From CAYOEZ01 sp964402955 (GTDB lineage Bacteria > Chloroflexota > DTOL01 > DAOUCN01), in assembly GCA_964402955.1 (NCBI GenBank), contig CAYOEZ010000266.1, positions 1 through 6,023 of the forward strand: 6,023 nt of DNA, given 5' to 3'. The translations under genes were made by a program, and so were the position numbers. The notes under the pieces are model-generated. The model was not told the origin of the DNA, did not search any database, and saw nothing but the letters and a program-made list of their open reading frames with translations. Below are positions 1 to 6,023 of the stretch, in pieces; position 1 is the stretch's first letter, and each line of letters opens with the position of its first letter.

Positions 1-464
1 GGGGCTTCGATGAAGTCCTGAATCTCGGCAAAAGCGACAATGTCTTCGTAGCGGTCATCGATGTACTTCCTGCTGAAGCCAAGCAGAGCGCCCAGCAGGT
101 AGACGTTCTCTCGTCCCGACAACTCCATGTCAAAGCCCGCGCCCAAGGAGAGGAGCGGCGCGATGGATCCCAGTATTCTCACCGTCCCGTCGGTTGGCTT
201 CAACACGCGGCTGACGACGGAGAGCAGCGTACTCTTGCCCGCTCCATTGCGGCCAATGACGCCAAGTACCTCGCCGTGTGCGATCGACAGGTCGACGTCA
301 CGCAAAGCCCAGAACTCCTGCACGGGCTGCGGGTTGCGTTTGTTCAAGTTGACGACGAGCTGCTTGAGGCTGCGCCGGCCTCCCAGGTGGGCATGATAGC
401 GCACAGAGACGTTGCGCAGACTGACAACCTCTCCGCATATTCTGTTGTTGGCGAGATTAGACAT
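1..464 (-). CDS. Polysaccharide ABC exporter ATP-binding subunit, Wzt/TagH/RfbE type (C-terminus beyond window)
   Basis: Cytoplasmic ATPase that would power export of a lipid-linked polysaccharide through the adjacent permease. I translated it by hand: ATG at 464-462, 154 codons, no stop before the window edge. A strand near residues 12-23 (EVVSLRNVSVRY) is followed by the linker seen in Wzt proteins, then FWALRDVDLSI and Walker A GRNGAGKST at residues 71-79 (positions 254-228). Next comes the stretch diagnostic of polysaccharide-export ATPases, LGAGFDMELSGRENVYLLG (107-125), then the helix around AFAEIQDFIEA (144-154). The signature motif, Walker B and any C-terminal glycan-binding domain lie outside the window. 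Where Wzt/TagH relatives usually read LLEL before GAGF, this one has LLSL (S106). The start overlaps the permease stop (ATGTCTAA, 8 nt), implying translational coupling. The family is near certain; the exported substrate cannot be read from this part. Confidence 0.94.
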   Translation of the reverse strand, partial: MSNLANNRICGEVVSLRNVSVRYHAHLGGRRSLKQLVVNLNKRNPQPVQEFWALRDVDLSIAHGEVLGVIGRNGAGKSTLLSVVSRVLKPTDGTVRILGSIAPLLSLGAGFDMELSGRENVYLLGALLGFSRKYIDDRYEDIVAFAEIQDFIEA

Positions 465-1269
465 AGTAGACAAACCTGTCGGAATTACGCGAAAAGAGAA
501 GCCAGCCAATGACCAGGGCGACCACGGCAGTGCCCGATGCAAAAACAATGCTTTCCGGCGCCGGCAATTTCCCGTCGTAAATCGGTTCGCGAATGAGTTG
601 AACCATATGATAGAGTGGGTTCAACTCGATGACGGCGCGCCATGACTCGGGGACGATGCTGATCGGATAGAAGAGCGCCGTCAGATACATGAGTGCTTGC
701 AGAATGACCTGGTAGAACTGGGTGATGTCGTCGAAGAAGACGGCAATGGTTGCCACAATGAACGAGACGCCGGTCGACAGGATGAGTAGAATCACGAAAG
801 CCACCGGCACGAACAGAATGGCCGGAGTGACAGGGTGGCCGTAGATCAGCATGATCGCAGCCAGGGGGATAAGGGAGATCATGAAGTTCACGGTCTCGCT
901 GAGCACTGCTGCCAGGACGAAGATGTACTTGGGTACGTAGATGCGCTTGTAGAGACCCGAGTTGCGCACCATGCTCGTCATGGCCAGGTTGGTGCCGCCC
1001 GCGAAAAAATGCCAGGTCAGGTTGGCGGAGAGGAAATAGATGGGGAAATCGTGGAGCGTACGCGCAAACAGCGTCGAGAAGACAACCGTGAAGATGGCCA
1101 TCATCATGATGGGATTGAGCAGGGTCCACAGCACGCCGAGCACCGAACGCCGATAGCGAACCTTGATCTCTCGCGCGACCAGGCTCTCAAGCAGGTAGCC
1201 ATAGCGCCACTTGCCGCTGAGCATGCTGATCGCCGATCCCAGGGAGGGGATGGATAGGTTGTGACTCAT
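457..1269 (-). CDS. Polysaccharide ABC exporter permease, ABC-2 type (Wzm/TagG/RfbA family)
   Basis: Inner-membrane subunit of the exporter that moves a lipid-linked polysaccharide across the cytoplasmic membrane. It has 270 residues, the usual length of the family. A cytoplasmic amphipathic N-terminus leads to the family motif REIKVRYRRSVLGVLWTLLNP (residues 33-53), which is an interfacial helix entering TM1. Then come a membrane segment around 54-67, the FFAGGTNLAMTSMVRNSGLYK region (87-107), and the coupling-helix motif YKRIYVPKYIFVLA. Further membrane segments lie near 115-142, 149-177 and 187-204. The conserved FYPISIVPESW and ELNPLYHMVQLIREPIYDG motifs and a last TM segment near 240-258 end the protein. 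The ATG has a GGAGGA Shine-Dalgarno about 11 nt upstream. The gene is followed by the ATPase with an 8-nt overlap, the normal Wzm-Wzt pairing. A promoter sits just upstream, so the pair may be expressed apart from the block ahead of it. Confidence 0.95.
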   Translation of the reverse strand: MSHNLSIPSLGSAISMLSGKWRYGYLLESLVAREIKVRYRRSVLGVLWTLLNPIMMMAIFTVVFSTLFARTLHDFPIYFLSANLTWHFFAGGTNLAMTSMVRNSGLYKRIYVPKYIFVLAAVLSETVNFMISLIPLAAIMLIYGHPVTPAILFVPVAFVILLILSTGVSFIVATIAVFFDDITQFYQVILQALMYLTALFYPISIVPESWRAVIELNPLYHMVQLIREPIYDGKLPAPESIVFASGTAVVALVIGWLLFSRNSDRFVYYV

Positions 1270-1280
1270 GCCGTGTTTTG

Positions 1281-1297
1281 TCCTCCAGAACGTCTGG
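1281..1297 (-). promoter_or_regulatory. Permease ribosome binding site with a small overlapping hairpin
   Basis: The mRNA-sense leader reads CCAGACGTTCTGGAGGA, ending 11 nt before the permease ATG. GGAGGA at 1286-1281 is the Shine-Dalgarno. CCAGA and TCTGG (1297-1293 and 1289-1285) form a perfect 5-bp inverted repeat around a 3-nt loop, and the last two bases of the right arm are the first two of the Shine-Dalgarno. The hairpin is short and may be chance; if formed, it would slightly limit ribosome access. The Shine-Dalgarno itself is clear. Confidence 0.55.
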
Positions 1298-1323
1298 CTG
1301 GTATGCGCTGTCTGTGCGAAGGC

Positions 1324-1353
1324 AGTATACAGGATGGCAGGTTGCTACGTCAA
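1324..1353 (-). promoter_or_regulatory. Predicted sigma-70-type promoter for the exporter genes
   Basis: On the minus strand, TTGACG (1353-1348) and TATACT (1329-1324) are separated by 18 nt. Each hexamer matches five of six bases of the sigma-70 consensus. Transcription would start near 1317, giving a leader of about 48 nt before the permease ATG at 1269. It is the only such pair I noticed in the gap, and it points into the gene that follows, which supports a real promoter. No transcript data are available here. Confidence 0.6.
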
Positions 1354-1545
1354 GCAAGCGATGGTGTGGACAACTATTCCAGAGACGAGGCCCGCTCCGT
1401 TGGCGTCGTTCGTAGCCTGCTTGTCCCCGGCTGTGCCGGTTCGGGTGCAGATCGCTCGCCCTCTTGCTGCGTGGTGGGCGACTGCGCCGGTTGCGGCGCG
1501 TCCGTGCCTGACCTGAGCCTCATGCTCGTGATCAGCCTGCGCAGC

Positions 1546-3168
1546 CTACCGGTCAGCGCCAGTGGAAAACGCCGGGTTGCCAGCCGGCCCGGCGGCGTTA
1601 GCTTGGTCGCGTTGGCGCAGAACAGCGAGGAACGCCGCCAGGGGCGCACAAAAGAGCAATCCGTACAGGAGCGCCAGAAAGCGGTCGGACGACAGCGGCC
1701 AGCGTTGCAGCCGGCCGGGCCAGTGAAATAGTATGAGGTCGAGTCGGTCGTACCCGCCGCCGAGTTTCACCTCGGGGCCGTGCACGGGCGTATCGCCCGT
1801 CCCCGGCACGGCGCGCAGCAACGTTGTGCGGTAGGTCAGCGACGAAAGGCCAAAGGTGCGGCGCAGCCCCGAAACGAGGTTGAGGCTATTGATGTAGAGC
1901 GAAGAGTATTGTGGCACAAAGTACATCTCTGGTGTGGTAGCAGCGCCTCCAGCCTGAGCGATGTTGATGGGTATCGCGTACTGGAATGTTACGCCCAGAA
2001 TCTGTACATAAAGGCCGGCGGCGAAGATGGCGAACAGGAGCGCCTTGCCCCGGCGCGACGTGAGCAAGCGGTCAATCGCCGCTCCGCAGCATAACGTCAG
2101 CAGCGGAGCGAGCGGCGTCCAGAAACGCGGGCCCCACACTTCATCGGGGAAGGCGGCCCAGGTGCCGGCAAACAGGAACAACAGCGTCGCGACCAGTCCC
2201 ATGATGAGCAGCGTCTCGGCCTTATGCCGTCGAAACATGGGCGCCAGCGCGATCGGCAGCAGCAGGAGCGGCGGGTTGTAGAGGAAAATGCTCTTGCCCG
2301 GAGCGAACAGATAACCATGCCAGTCTTGCAGCGGAGTCGCCATGTTCAGAAAGACGGCAGCCGAAGGCAAACTGAGCCAGTTGCCGCTGCGCTCGATGCC
2401 GAACCAGGCGTAGAGGGCGAAAAAGGGGAGGAAAGCCAGCGCTATTGTTGCCAGTAGGCCGAATTTCTGCCGGGCTGTGCGCTGCCTTTGCAGCGCGACA
2501 ACGTAGAGCGCATAGACGCCGAGCACAACCAGAAAAGCGCTGGCGTATGTTTTGCTGTTGAGCAGCGCGCCCATTGCCATGCCGGCCAGCATAGCAAAAA
2601 CGAAGCGACCGCTTTCCTTGAGCCGGTAAAGAAAGTACACCGACGCCGTCAACGTTGCGGTCAGGAATAGCTCCATGCCCAGGGCTGCATATGGGAACAG
2701 CATCGTCGCTGTCGCCGCCAGCAGCGCGATCAACCACGCTGTGCGCGGCGCGAAAAGGCGCCTGGCCAGATCGAGGATGAGGAGCGCGGTCAGCGCTGCT
2801 ATGAGCGGCAAGAAAAGGGAAACAGCAAAGCCGCGGCTGCGCAGGCGGGTCCGTGTGTCGAGGAGGGACGAGCGAACAAAGCCTATCTCACGAGCTGCCC
2901 AGTAGAGCGGCGCTTCAAGTAGCGGCTGCAAAACGCCGTGACGGGGGTAGATCAGTTTCGGCACGGCGGCGGTGGACCAGATGAACTGTATGCTCCCACG
3001 TTCGACAATGCTCTCGGCAGTCATGTAGTTCTCGAACTCATAGCCGGCGCGGCCTTCCTGCGACACGGCCGTGTACAATAAAAAGAGGCCGAGGAAGAAA
3101 ACGATGGACGGGTTGAGCAGGCGGCGCACACCTGAAAGCGCCAATGGACGAGCGGATGGTGAAGTCAC
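1546..3168 (-). CDS. Polytopic membrane protein, probable GT-C fold (ArnT/PMT/GT39-like) glycosyltransferase
   Basis: A 540-residue integral membrane protein with about eleven hydrophobic segments. Approximate ones are 20-36, 114-132, 144-162, 165-182, 188-202, 207-225, 236-254, 298-312, 318-336, 370-392 and 498-516. The first outer loop carries acidic residues (E44, E46 in GYEFENYMTAESIVERGS), where GT-C enzymes place a catalytic or metal-binding acidic motif. APGKSIFLYNPPLLLLP (288-304) and VWGPRFWTPLAPLL (343-356) resemble motifs of uncharacterised GT-C/GT39-like proteins. A soluble loop of about 100 residues (about 395-495) precedes the last TM segment. By family analogy it would use a polyprenyl-phosphate sugar and act on the outer membrane face; donor and acceptor are unknown. 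The start is GTG, whose GTGA overlaps the methyltransferase stop, with GAGAGG 8 nt upstream. The stop is TAG. It could instead be a membrane protein of unknown function, since the sequence is divergent. Confidence 0.75.
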   Translation of the reverse strand: MTSPSARPLALSGVRRLLNPSIVFFLGLFLLYTAVSQEGRAGYEFENYMTAESIVERGSIQFIWSTAAVPKLIYPRHGVLQPLLEAPLYWAAREIGFVRSSLLDTRTRLRSRGFAVSLFLPLIAALTALLILDLARRLFAPRTAWLIALLAATATMLFPYAALGMELFLTATLTASVYFLYRLKESGRFVFAMLAGMAMGALLNSKTYASAFLVVLGVYALYVVALQRQRTARQKFGLLATIALAFLPFFALYAWFGIERSGNWLSLPSAAVFLNMATPLQDWHGYLFAPGKSIFLYNPPLLLLPIALAPMFRRHKAETLLIMGLVATLLFLFAGTWAAFPDEVWGPRFWTPLAPLLTLCCGAAIDRLLTSRRGKALLFAIFAAGLYVQILGVTFQYAIPINIAQAGGAATTPEMYFVPQYSSLYINSLNLVSGLRRTFGLSSLTYRTTLLRAVPGTGDTPVHGPEVKLGGGYDRLDLILFHWPGRLQRWPLSSDRFLALLYGLLFCAPLAAFLAVLRQRDQANAAGPAGNPAFSTGADR

Positions 3169-4157
3169 TCTTCTCGCCTCTCTTTATGCGTGTCCGCTGA
3201 TGTGGTGTGCCCGCGCAAGCTTGTCCACCAGCGGGACCGGCGTGTCAGTGGTTTGCGCCCAACGAGCAGCATGAAATCGTTGTCCAGGACGCCGGCAGCG
3301 ACCATGCGGCTTTCCAGCCGATCAATGGCGGAGACAGTCTCCGCGGCGCGCTCGTCGCCGGGCGCGAAGTTGTGCAGGATTCCCTGATAGAGCAGGTGCT
3401 GGATGACGCCGCCCAGCGACTGCTCATGCAAAACGACAAATGTCTTGCGGAAGAGGGGGACAATCTCGGCGGAGCGGATTGCCTCGAAGGGTGAAACGGC
3501 TTGCACATCCTCCACCTTTGGCCGTTGGTGCAGGCGCTTGAGCGGCGGCTGGCCGGGGAGCCCGGGATAGCGGCGATACTCTTCCGGCAGAATGGCAAGG
3601 AGGTCGTTAACCACGGCAAGCTGTGCGTCTGTCCACTGGAAGATGGATGGGCCGATATATTCTTCGAGGATGAAGAGACCGCGCTTTGTCAATGCCCGGG
3701 CTACCTCGGCCATGATGTGCTCGAGCCGGGTGAAGTGGTGAAAACTGTGACATGAGAGAATGAGGTCGCAGGAATTGGGCTGCAGCCTGATGCTGTTCAC
3801 ATCCTGGTTGATGTACTGAGCGGCGGCCTGCACCTTGTCGGCGCAGGCGCGCGCCTGGGCCAGCCGTTCATCGCTGATGTCGTATCCGGTGAGACTGCTG
3901 ATGGCCTGTTTCTGCAAAAGCTGCAGGCCGCGGCTGCCGCTGCCGCAGCCCAGATCAACGGCATGCCCTGCTTTCCCCCGGAAGTATATGTTCAGCCAGT
4001 CGGGCCAGTCGTATCCATCGATGCGCCGCCTGGCCATATACGATGAGAGAATCTGCGGGTGCGCCAGCCATGCTTGTTGGTGTTGCCCGGCTTCCTGTTG
4101 CAACTGCTTGCCCCAGTGGTCACTTTCGCGGCGCAATTGCTCATCATACGCTGCCAT
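3165..4157 (-). CDS. Class I SAM-dependent methyltransferase of a glycan cluster
   Basis: Predicted cytoplasmic methyltransferase of 330 residues. The Rossmann core starts after an N-terminal region rich in charged, Gln and Trp residues (1-60, perhaps helical). Motif I is HAVDLGCGSGSRGL (65-78), the glycine-rich SAM loop. Motif II has the ribose-binding acid D93 in TGYDIS. D119 in NQDVNSI is placed to contact adenine, and CDLILSCHSFHHF (130-142) is motif IV. FILEEYIGPSIFQWTD (162-177) opens a C-terminal part of about 150 residues that likely shapes the acceptor site. The EYIGPSxFQWTD block resembles, from memory, methyltransferases found near glycosyltransferases. The frame is open up to a TTG at 4190, but the ATG at 4157 is preferred: it has AGAGGA 7 nt upstream, and the TTG would overlap the upstream gene without a ribosome site. 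A 16-nt gap from the hydrolase and a GTGA overlap with the next gene indicate one operon. The substrate is unknown; a sugar or the glycan end is plausible. Confidence 0.88.
   Translation of the reverse strand: MAAYDEQLRRESDHWGKQLQQEAGQHQQAWLAHPQILSSYMARRRIDGYDWPDWLNIYFRGKAGHAVDLGCGSGSRGLQLLQKQAISSLTGYDISDERLAQARACADKVQAAAQYINQDVNSIRLQPNSCDLILSCHSFHHFTRLEHIMAEVARALTKRGLFILEEYIGPSIFQWTDAQLAVVNDLLAILPEEYRRYPGLPGQPPLKRLHQRPKVEDVQAVSPFEAIRSAEIVPLFRKTFVVLHEQSLGGVIQHLLYQGILHNFAPGDERAAETVSAIDRLESRMVAAGVLDNDFMLLVGRKPLTRRSRWWTSLRGHTTSADTHKERREE
3177..3182 (-). promoter_or_regulatory. Ribosome binding site for the GTG-started glycosyltransferase
   Basis: GAGAGG in mRNA sense lies inside the end of the methyltransferase gene, 8 nt before the GTG at 3168. 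Together with the GTGA stop-start overlap it supports the GTG start. The next in-frame candidate, the GTG codon at V14, would discard the overlap. Confidence 0.5.
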
Positions 4158-4164
4158 TCTTACA

Positions 4165-4170
4165 TCCTCT
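4165..4170 (-). promoter_or_regulatory. Ribosome binding site that fixes the methyltransferase start
   Basis: AGAGGA in mRNA sense lies 7 nt upstream of the ATG at 4157 and within the 16-nt gap after the hydrolase TAG stop. It supports the 330-residue product over the 341-residue form starting at TTG 4190. Confidence 0.75.
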
Positions 4171-4173
4171 TGC

Positions 4174-6003
4174 CTACTCAATATAACCAAGGTCGCGTAG
4201 CCGCTCCTCGAGAATGGCTTGCTCGGATGCCGTGTAGGTTGCCGGAGAGCCTGCCAAGAGCCTGGTCTGGTCGTCTGTCGTCTCTACGGGGTATTGCGCC
4301 AGGTAGTCTGCATCCAGCATGGCGGTGAGCACCTTTCCATCGAGCCCCTGCGGAATTGCCTGCCCTAGCAGATAGAGCGCTGTGGGCATCACGTCGGCGA
4401 TCTGCGCTGGCTGAACACGCCCGGGCGCGATGCCCCGACCGCGGGCAACGAAGATACCATCGAAGCGGTGCGTACCCGATTGGGTTCGCAGTGGACGGAG
4501 ATGATCGCTCCAAAGAACGATGTCGGGCGCTAGCTTCACGTAGGGCCCTGTGTAGATATCTTCGCGCATGTGCGCTGCGGTCACGACGGTCTGCCCGGCA
4601 GCGTGCCACGCCGACAACTCCTGCACAAGGCGCTGCTTCAGGTTGGTCTCTTCTAGGCCTGGCAACACCACACCAGCAGGCTCGCGGCCGCGTACGTTCA
4701 GGTGGATGCTGCCTGCATCGTAACCGATGAATGCCAGCGCGCCGGTCAGTCGCTGCAAAAAGCTAACCGTGATCGCCGATAGGTGCAGCTCGCCGCAGGG
4801 ATTGCCGCCAAACGTCGTCAGACCAAAGGAAAGATGCAGATGCTCGCTCACTGGCCGGTAGGAGAACACGACGTCTTGCTGGCCTGTGGGCAGCTTGAGG
4901 GTGAAAACGATCTGGCCGCCCGTGATGGAATGGTCGATTGCTTCCAGAATCATGCCCGGCTGCGAGGTGTGGACGCGCAGCGTGATACGCAGCGCCGAAT
5001 GCGGTTCCACCATCAGGTCGGGCAGGGTCAGCGCCGCCACACTGTCGGGCTCGGCGGTTACCAGGCGCACAGCATGGTCCGGATCTTCCGGGTCGGCGGA
5101 GGCCAGGCTGCCGGGCGAGGCGTATAGCTCGCTGCCCGGAATCAGCCCGGGCAGGGCGTCGCCCAGCAGGTTGGAAACGAACTGCTGCGGCGATCCCAGC
5201 CTTTTCTGCCGCAACCAGGCGCGCGGGGACAACGCCAGCGACGCCGGGCCGAAGCCATGATCGGAAACGAGCAACACCGGACAGTCGTCGCCGGCTGCCT
5301 GCAGCAACTCGCCAATTGCGACATCGACCGCTGCATAAACAGCGGCGATGCCATCAGCGACGCCACCCTTCTGCCACAACGCGTGCTGCACGCGGTCCGG
5401 CGCGACGAAAACCGTCATGCACATGTCCCAATCGTGGCGCGACATCAGCCAGCGCGTCACCCGCGAGCGCTGGGTGATTTCTTGCATGCACAACGGAATC
5501 ACGTCGTTGCTGCCCACGCGTCCGCTAATGTCGACCTGGTAGTCGGGACAGAAGGCGAGCAGATTATCTCTTTCCGTAGGTGGGTAGACGAAATCGCTCG
5601 ATGCATCTGGCGTACCCATGCCGGCGATCATGACGCCTGTCACCTCGTCGGGGGGATAGGTGACCGGGATGCTGACTAGCAGGCACGTACCCCCACGGCG
5701 GCTGATGATGTTCCACAGCGCCTCGGCGCGGCGTGAGCGATTGGTTGTTCCCTGATAATCATAAGTGCCGGGGATGCGCTGGCTGAAGCCGAAGACGCCA
5801 TGCTTGCCCGGGTTGACGCCGGTGAGCATGGATGCCCAGGCCGGGGGTGTGATGGGGGGCATGGTCGAGCGCAGCGTACACGACGCCCCGCCCGCGACAA
5901 GCCCAGCGATGTGTGGCAACTTGCCCTGTGCCATGAGCGGGTTGACAACATCCCAGGTCGCTCCGTCTAGCCCGATAATCAGTAGACGTTGGCGCTCGGT
6001 CAT
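4174..6003 (-). CDS. AlkP-superfamily phosphohydrolase/phosphodiesterase with a beta-rich insertion
   Basis: Predicted two-metal phosphoester hydrolase of the type I phosphodiesterase/nucleotide pyrophosphatase branch, 609 residues, with no signal peptide or membrane segment, so probably cytoplasmic. The active-site set appears complete: D13 in IIGLDGATWD; T52 as candidate nucleophile in MPPITPPAWASMLTG, followed by GKHG (66-69); D203 and H207 in APDRVQH; D248 and H249 in LLVSDHGFGP; H512 in SGTHRFDGIFVARG. Between the SPRAWLRQKRLG segment (259-270) and the returning core (IGYDAGSIHLNVRGREPAGVV, 426-446) lies an extra stretch of alternating hydrophobic strands (about 292-415). The C-terminus ends in LEERLRDLGYIE, a tail recalled from many family members. 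The ATG has GGGAG 6 nt upstream. It heads the visible operon, although earlier genes may lie beyond the window. Such proteins are often named phosphodiesterase or phosphomutase without a proven substrate. A sugar- or lipid-phosphate in the glycan pathway is an inference. Confidence 0.88.
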   Translation of the reverse strand: MTERQRLLIIGLDGATWDVVNPLMAQGKLPHIAGLVAGGASCTLRSTMPPITPPAWASMLTGVNPGKHGVFGFSQRIPGTYDYQGTTNRSRRAEALWNIISRRGGTCLLVSIPVTYPPDEVTGVMIAGMGTPDASSDFVYPPTERDNLLAFCPDYQVDISGRVGSNDVIPLCMQEITQRSRVTRWLMSRHDWDMCMTVFVAPDRVQHALWQKGGVADGIAAVYAAVDVAIGELLQAAGDDCPVLLVSDHGFGPASLALSPRAWLRQKRLGSPQQFVSNLLGDALPGLIPGSELYASPGSLASADPEDPDHAVRLVTAEPDSVAALTLPDLMVEPHSALRITLRVHTSQPGMILEAIDHSITGGQIVFTLKLPTGQQDVVFSYRPVSEHLHLSFGLTTFGGNPCGELHLSAITVSFLQRLTGALAFIGYDAGSIHLNVRGREPAGVVLPGLEETNLKQRLVQELSAWHAAGQTVVTAAHMREDIYTGPYVKLAPDIVLWSDHLRPLRTQSGTHRFDGIFVARGRGIAPGRVQPAQIADVMPTALYLLGQAIPQGLDGKVLTAMLDADYLAQYPVETTDDQTRLLAGSPATYTASEQAILEERLRDLGYIE

Positions 6004-6009
6004 GCTCTG

Positions 6010-6014
6010 CTCCC
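6010..6014 (-). promoter_or_regulatory. Ribosome binding site of the AlkP-family hydrolase
   Basis: GGGAG in mRNA sense, 6 nt before the ATG at 6003. It supports that start, which lies just before the conserved first strand (LLIIGLDG). Only 20 nt of upstream sequence are present, so no promoter can be judged. Confidence 0.6.
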
Positions 6015-6023
6015 GTGTTGGCA

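Larger units (their letters stand above)
1270..1545 (-). other. Intergenic region between glycosyltransferase and exporter permease
   Basis: This 276-nt stretch is the only sizeable non-coding gap in the window. Its half nearer the permease holds the predicted promoter, a leader and a Shine-Dalgarno. In the half next to the glycosyltransferase stop I see no intrinsic terminator. The best stem is GCGCC/GGCGC at 1484-1499 (5 bp, 6-nt loop), and it has no T-run on either strand. Read-through from the upstream genes is therefore possible. Open frames crossing the gap on both strands lack a good ribosome site and overlap real genes. Confidence 0.6.

Noticed and set aside
127..396. Plus-strand open frame of 89 codons near the window start
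   Set aside because: It is antisense to the ATPase region encoding Walker A and the GAGF/GREN motif, so the minus strand is the coding one.
835..1257. Plus-strand open frame of 140 codons opposite the permease
   Set aside because: Antisense to a clearly coding permease. The His/Asp/Glu/Arg-rich product is the expected mirror of hydrophobic codons.
1484..1499. GCGCC/GGCGC stem as a terminator after the glycosyltransferase
   Set aside because: Only 5 bp with a 6-nt loop and no T-run after it on either strand.
1374..1649. Minus-strand open frame of 91 codons overlapping the glycosyltransferase end, as a possible frameshifted C-terminus
   Set aside because: The glycosyltransferase already ends naturally after its last membrane segment and a short polar tail. 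The alternate frame is Arg/Pro/Thr-rich with no membrane or domain features.
1261..1731. Plus-strand open frame of 156 codons covering the intergenic gap
   Set aside because: It runs antisense into the 3' end of the glycosyltransferase, starts over the permease start codon, has no ribosome site, and its Cys/Ser/Arg-rich composition looks like a GC-rich shadow frame.
5257..5679. Plus-strand open frame of 140 codons opposite the hydrolase
   Set aside because: Antisense to conserved catalytic motifs of the AlkP gene, with no ribosome site and no recognisable motif.

Overview
The window is a dense, GC-rich (roughly 60% by eye) bacterial segment in which every real gene lies on the minus strand, so it reads from position 6023 down to 1. 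No RNA gene, CRISPR array, insertion sequence or integrase is visible. The gene content is that of a cell-surface polysaccharide or glycolipid locus. The combination of an AlkP-family phosphohydrolase, a glycan-type methyltransferase, a GT-C membrane protein and Wzm/Wzt recalls Chloroflexota-type or similar environmental bacteria. That assignment is a weak inference from gene style only.

In transcription order, the first block is: (1) a 609-residue AlkP-superfamily (type I phosphodiesterase-like) hydrolase, 6003-4174; (2) after a 16-nt gap, a class I SAM-dependent methyltransferase, 4157-3165; (3) overlapping its stop through GTGA, a 540-residue polytopic GT-C-like glycosyltransferase, 3168-1546. 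The spacing is that of one polycistronic, translationally coupled unit.

A 276-nt gap (1545-1270) follows. It holds a good sigma-70-like promoter (TTGACG, 18-nt spacer, TATACT) reading into the second block: (4) an ABC-2 type polysaccharide export permease (Wzm/TagG/RfbA type), 1269-457; (5) overlapping it by 8 nt, the first 154 residues of the cognate Wzt/TagH-type ATPase, which runs off the window at position 1.

A working model, which is inference, is as follows. An undecaprenyl- or other lipid-linked glycan is made in the cytoplasm and flipped by the Wzm/Wzt transporter. The methyltransferase may methylate the glycan, perhaps its end. The GT-C protein may transfer a sugar from a polyprenyl-phosphate donor on the outer face of the membrane. 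The AlkP enzyme may hydrolyse or transfer a phosphate ester in the same pathway. The most unusual element is a beta-rich insertion of about 120 residues inside the AlkP core. No radically new system is evident. The window looks like part of an envelope-glycan cluster with an uncommon enzyme combination.
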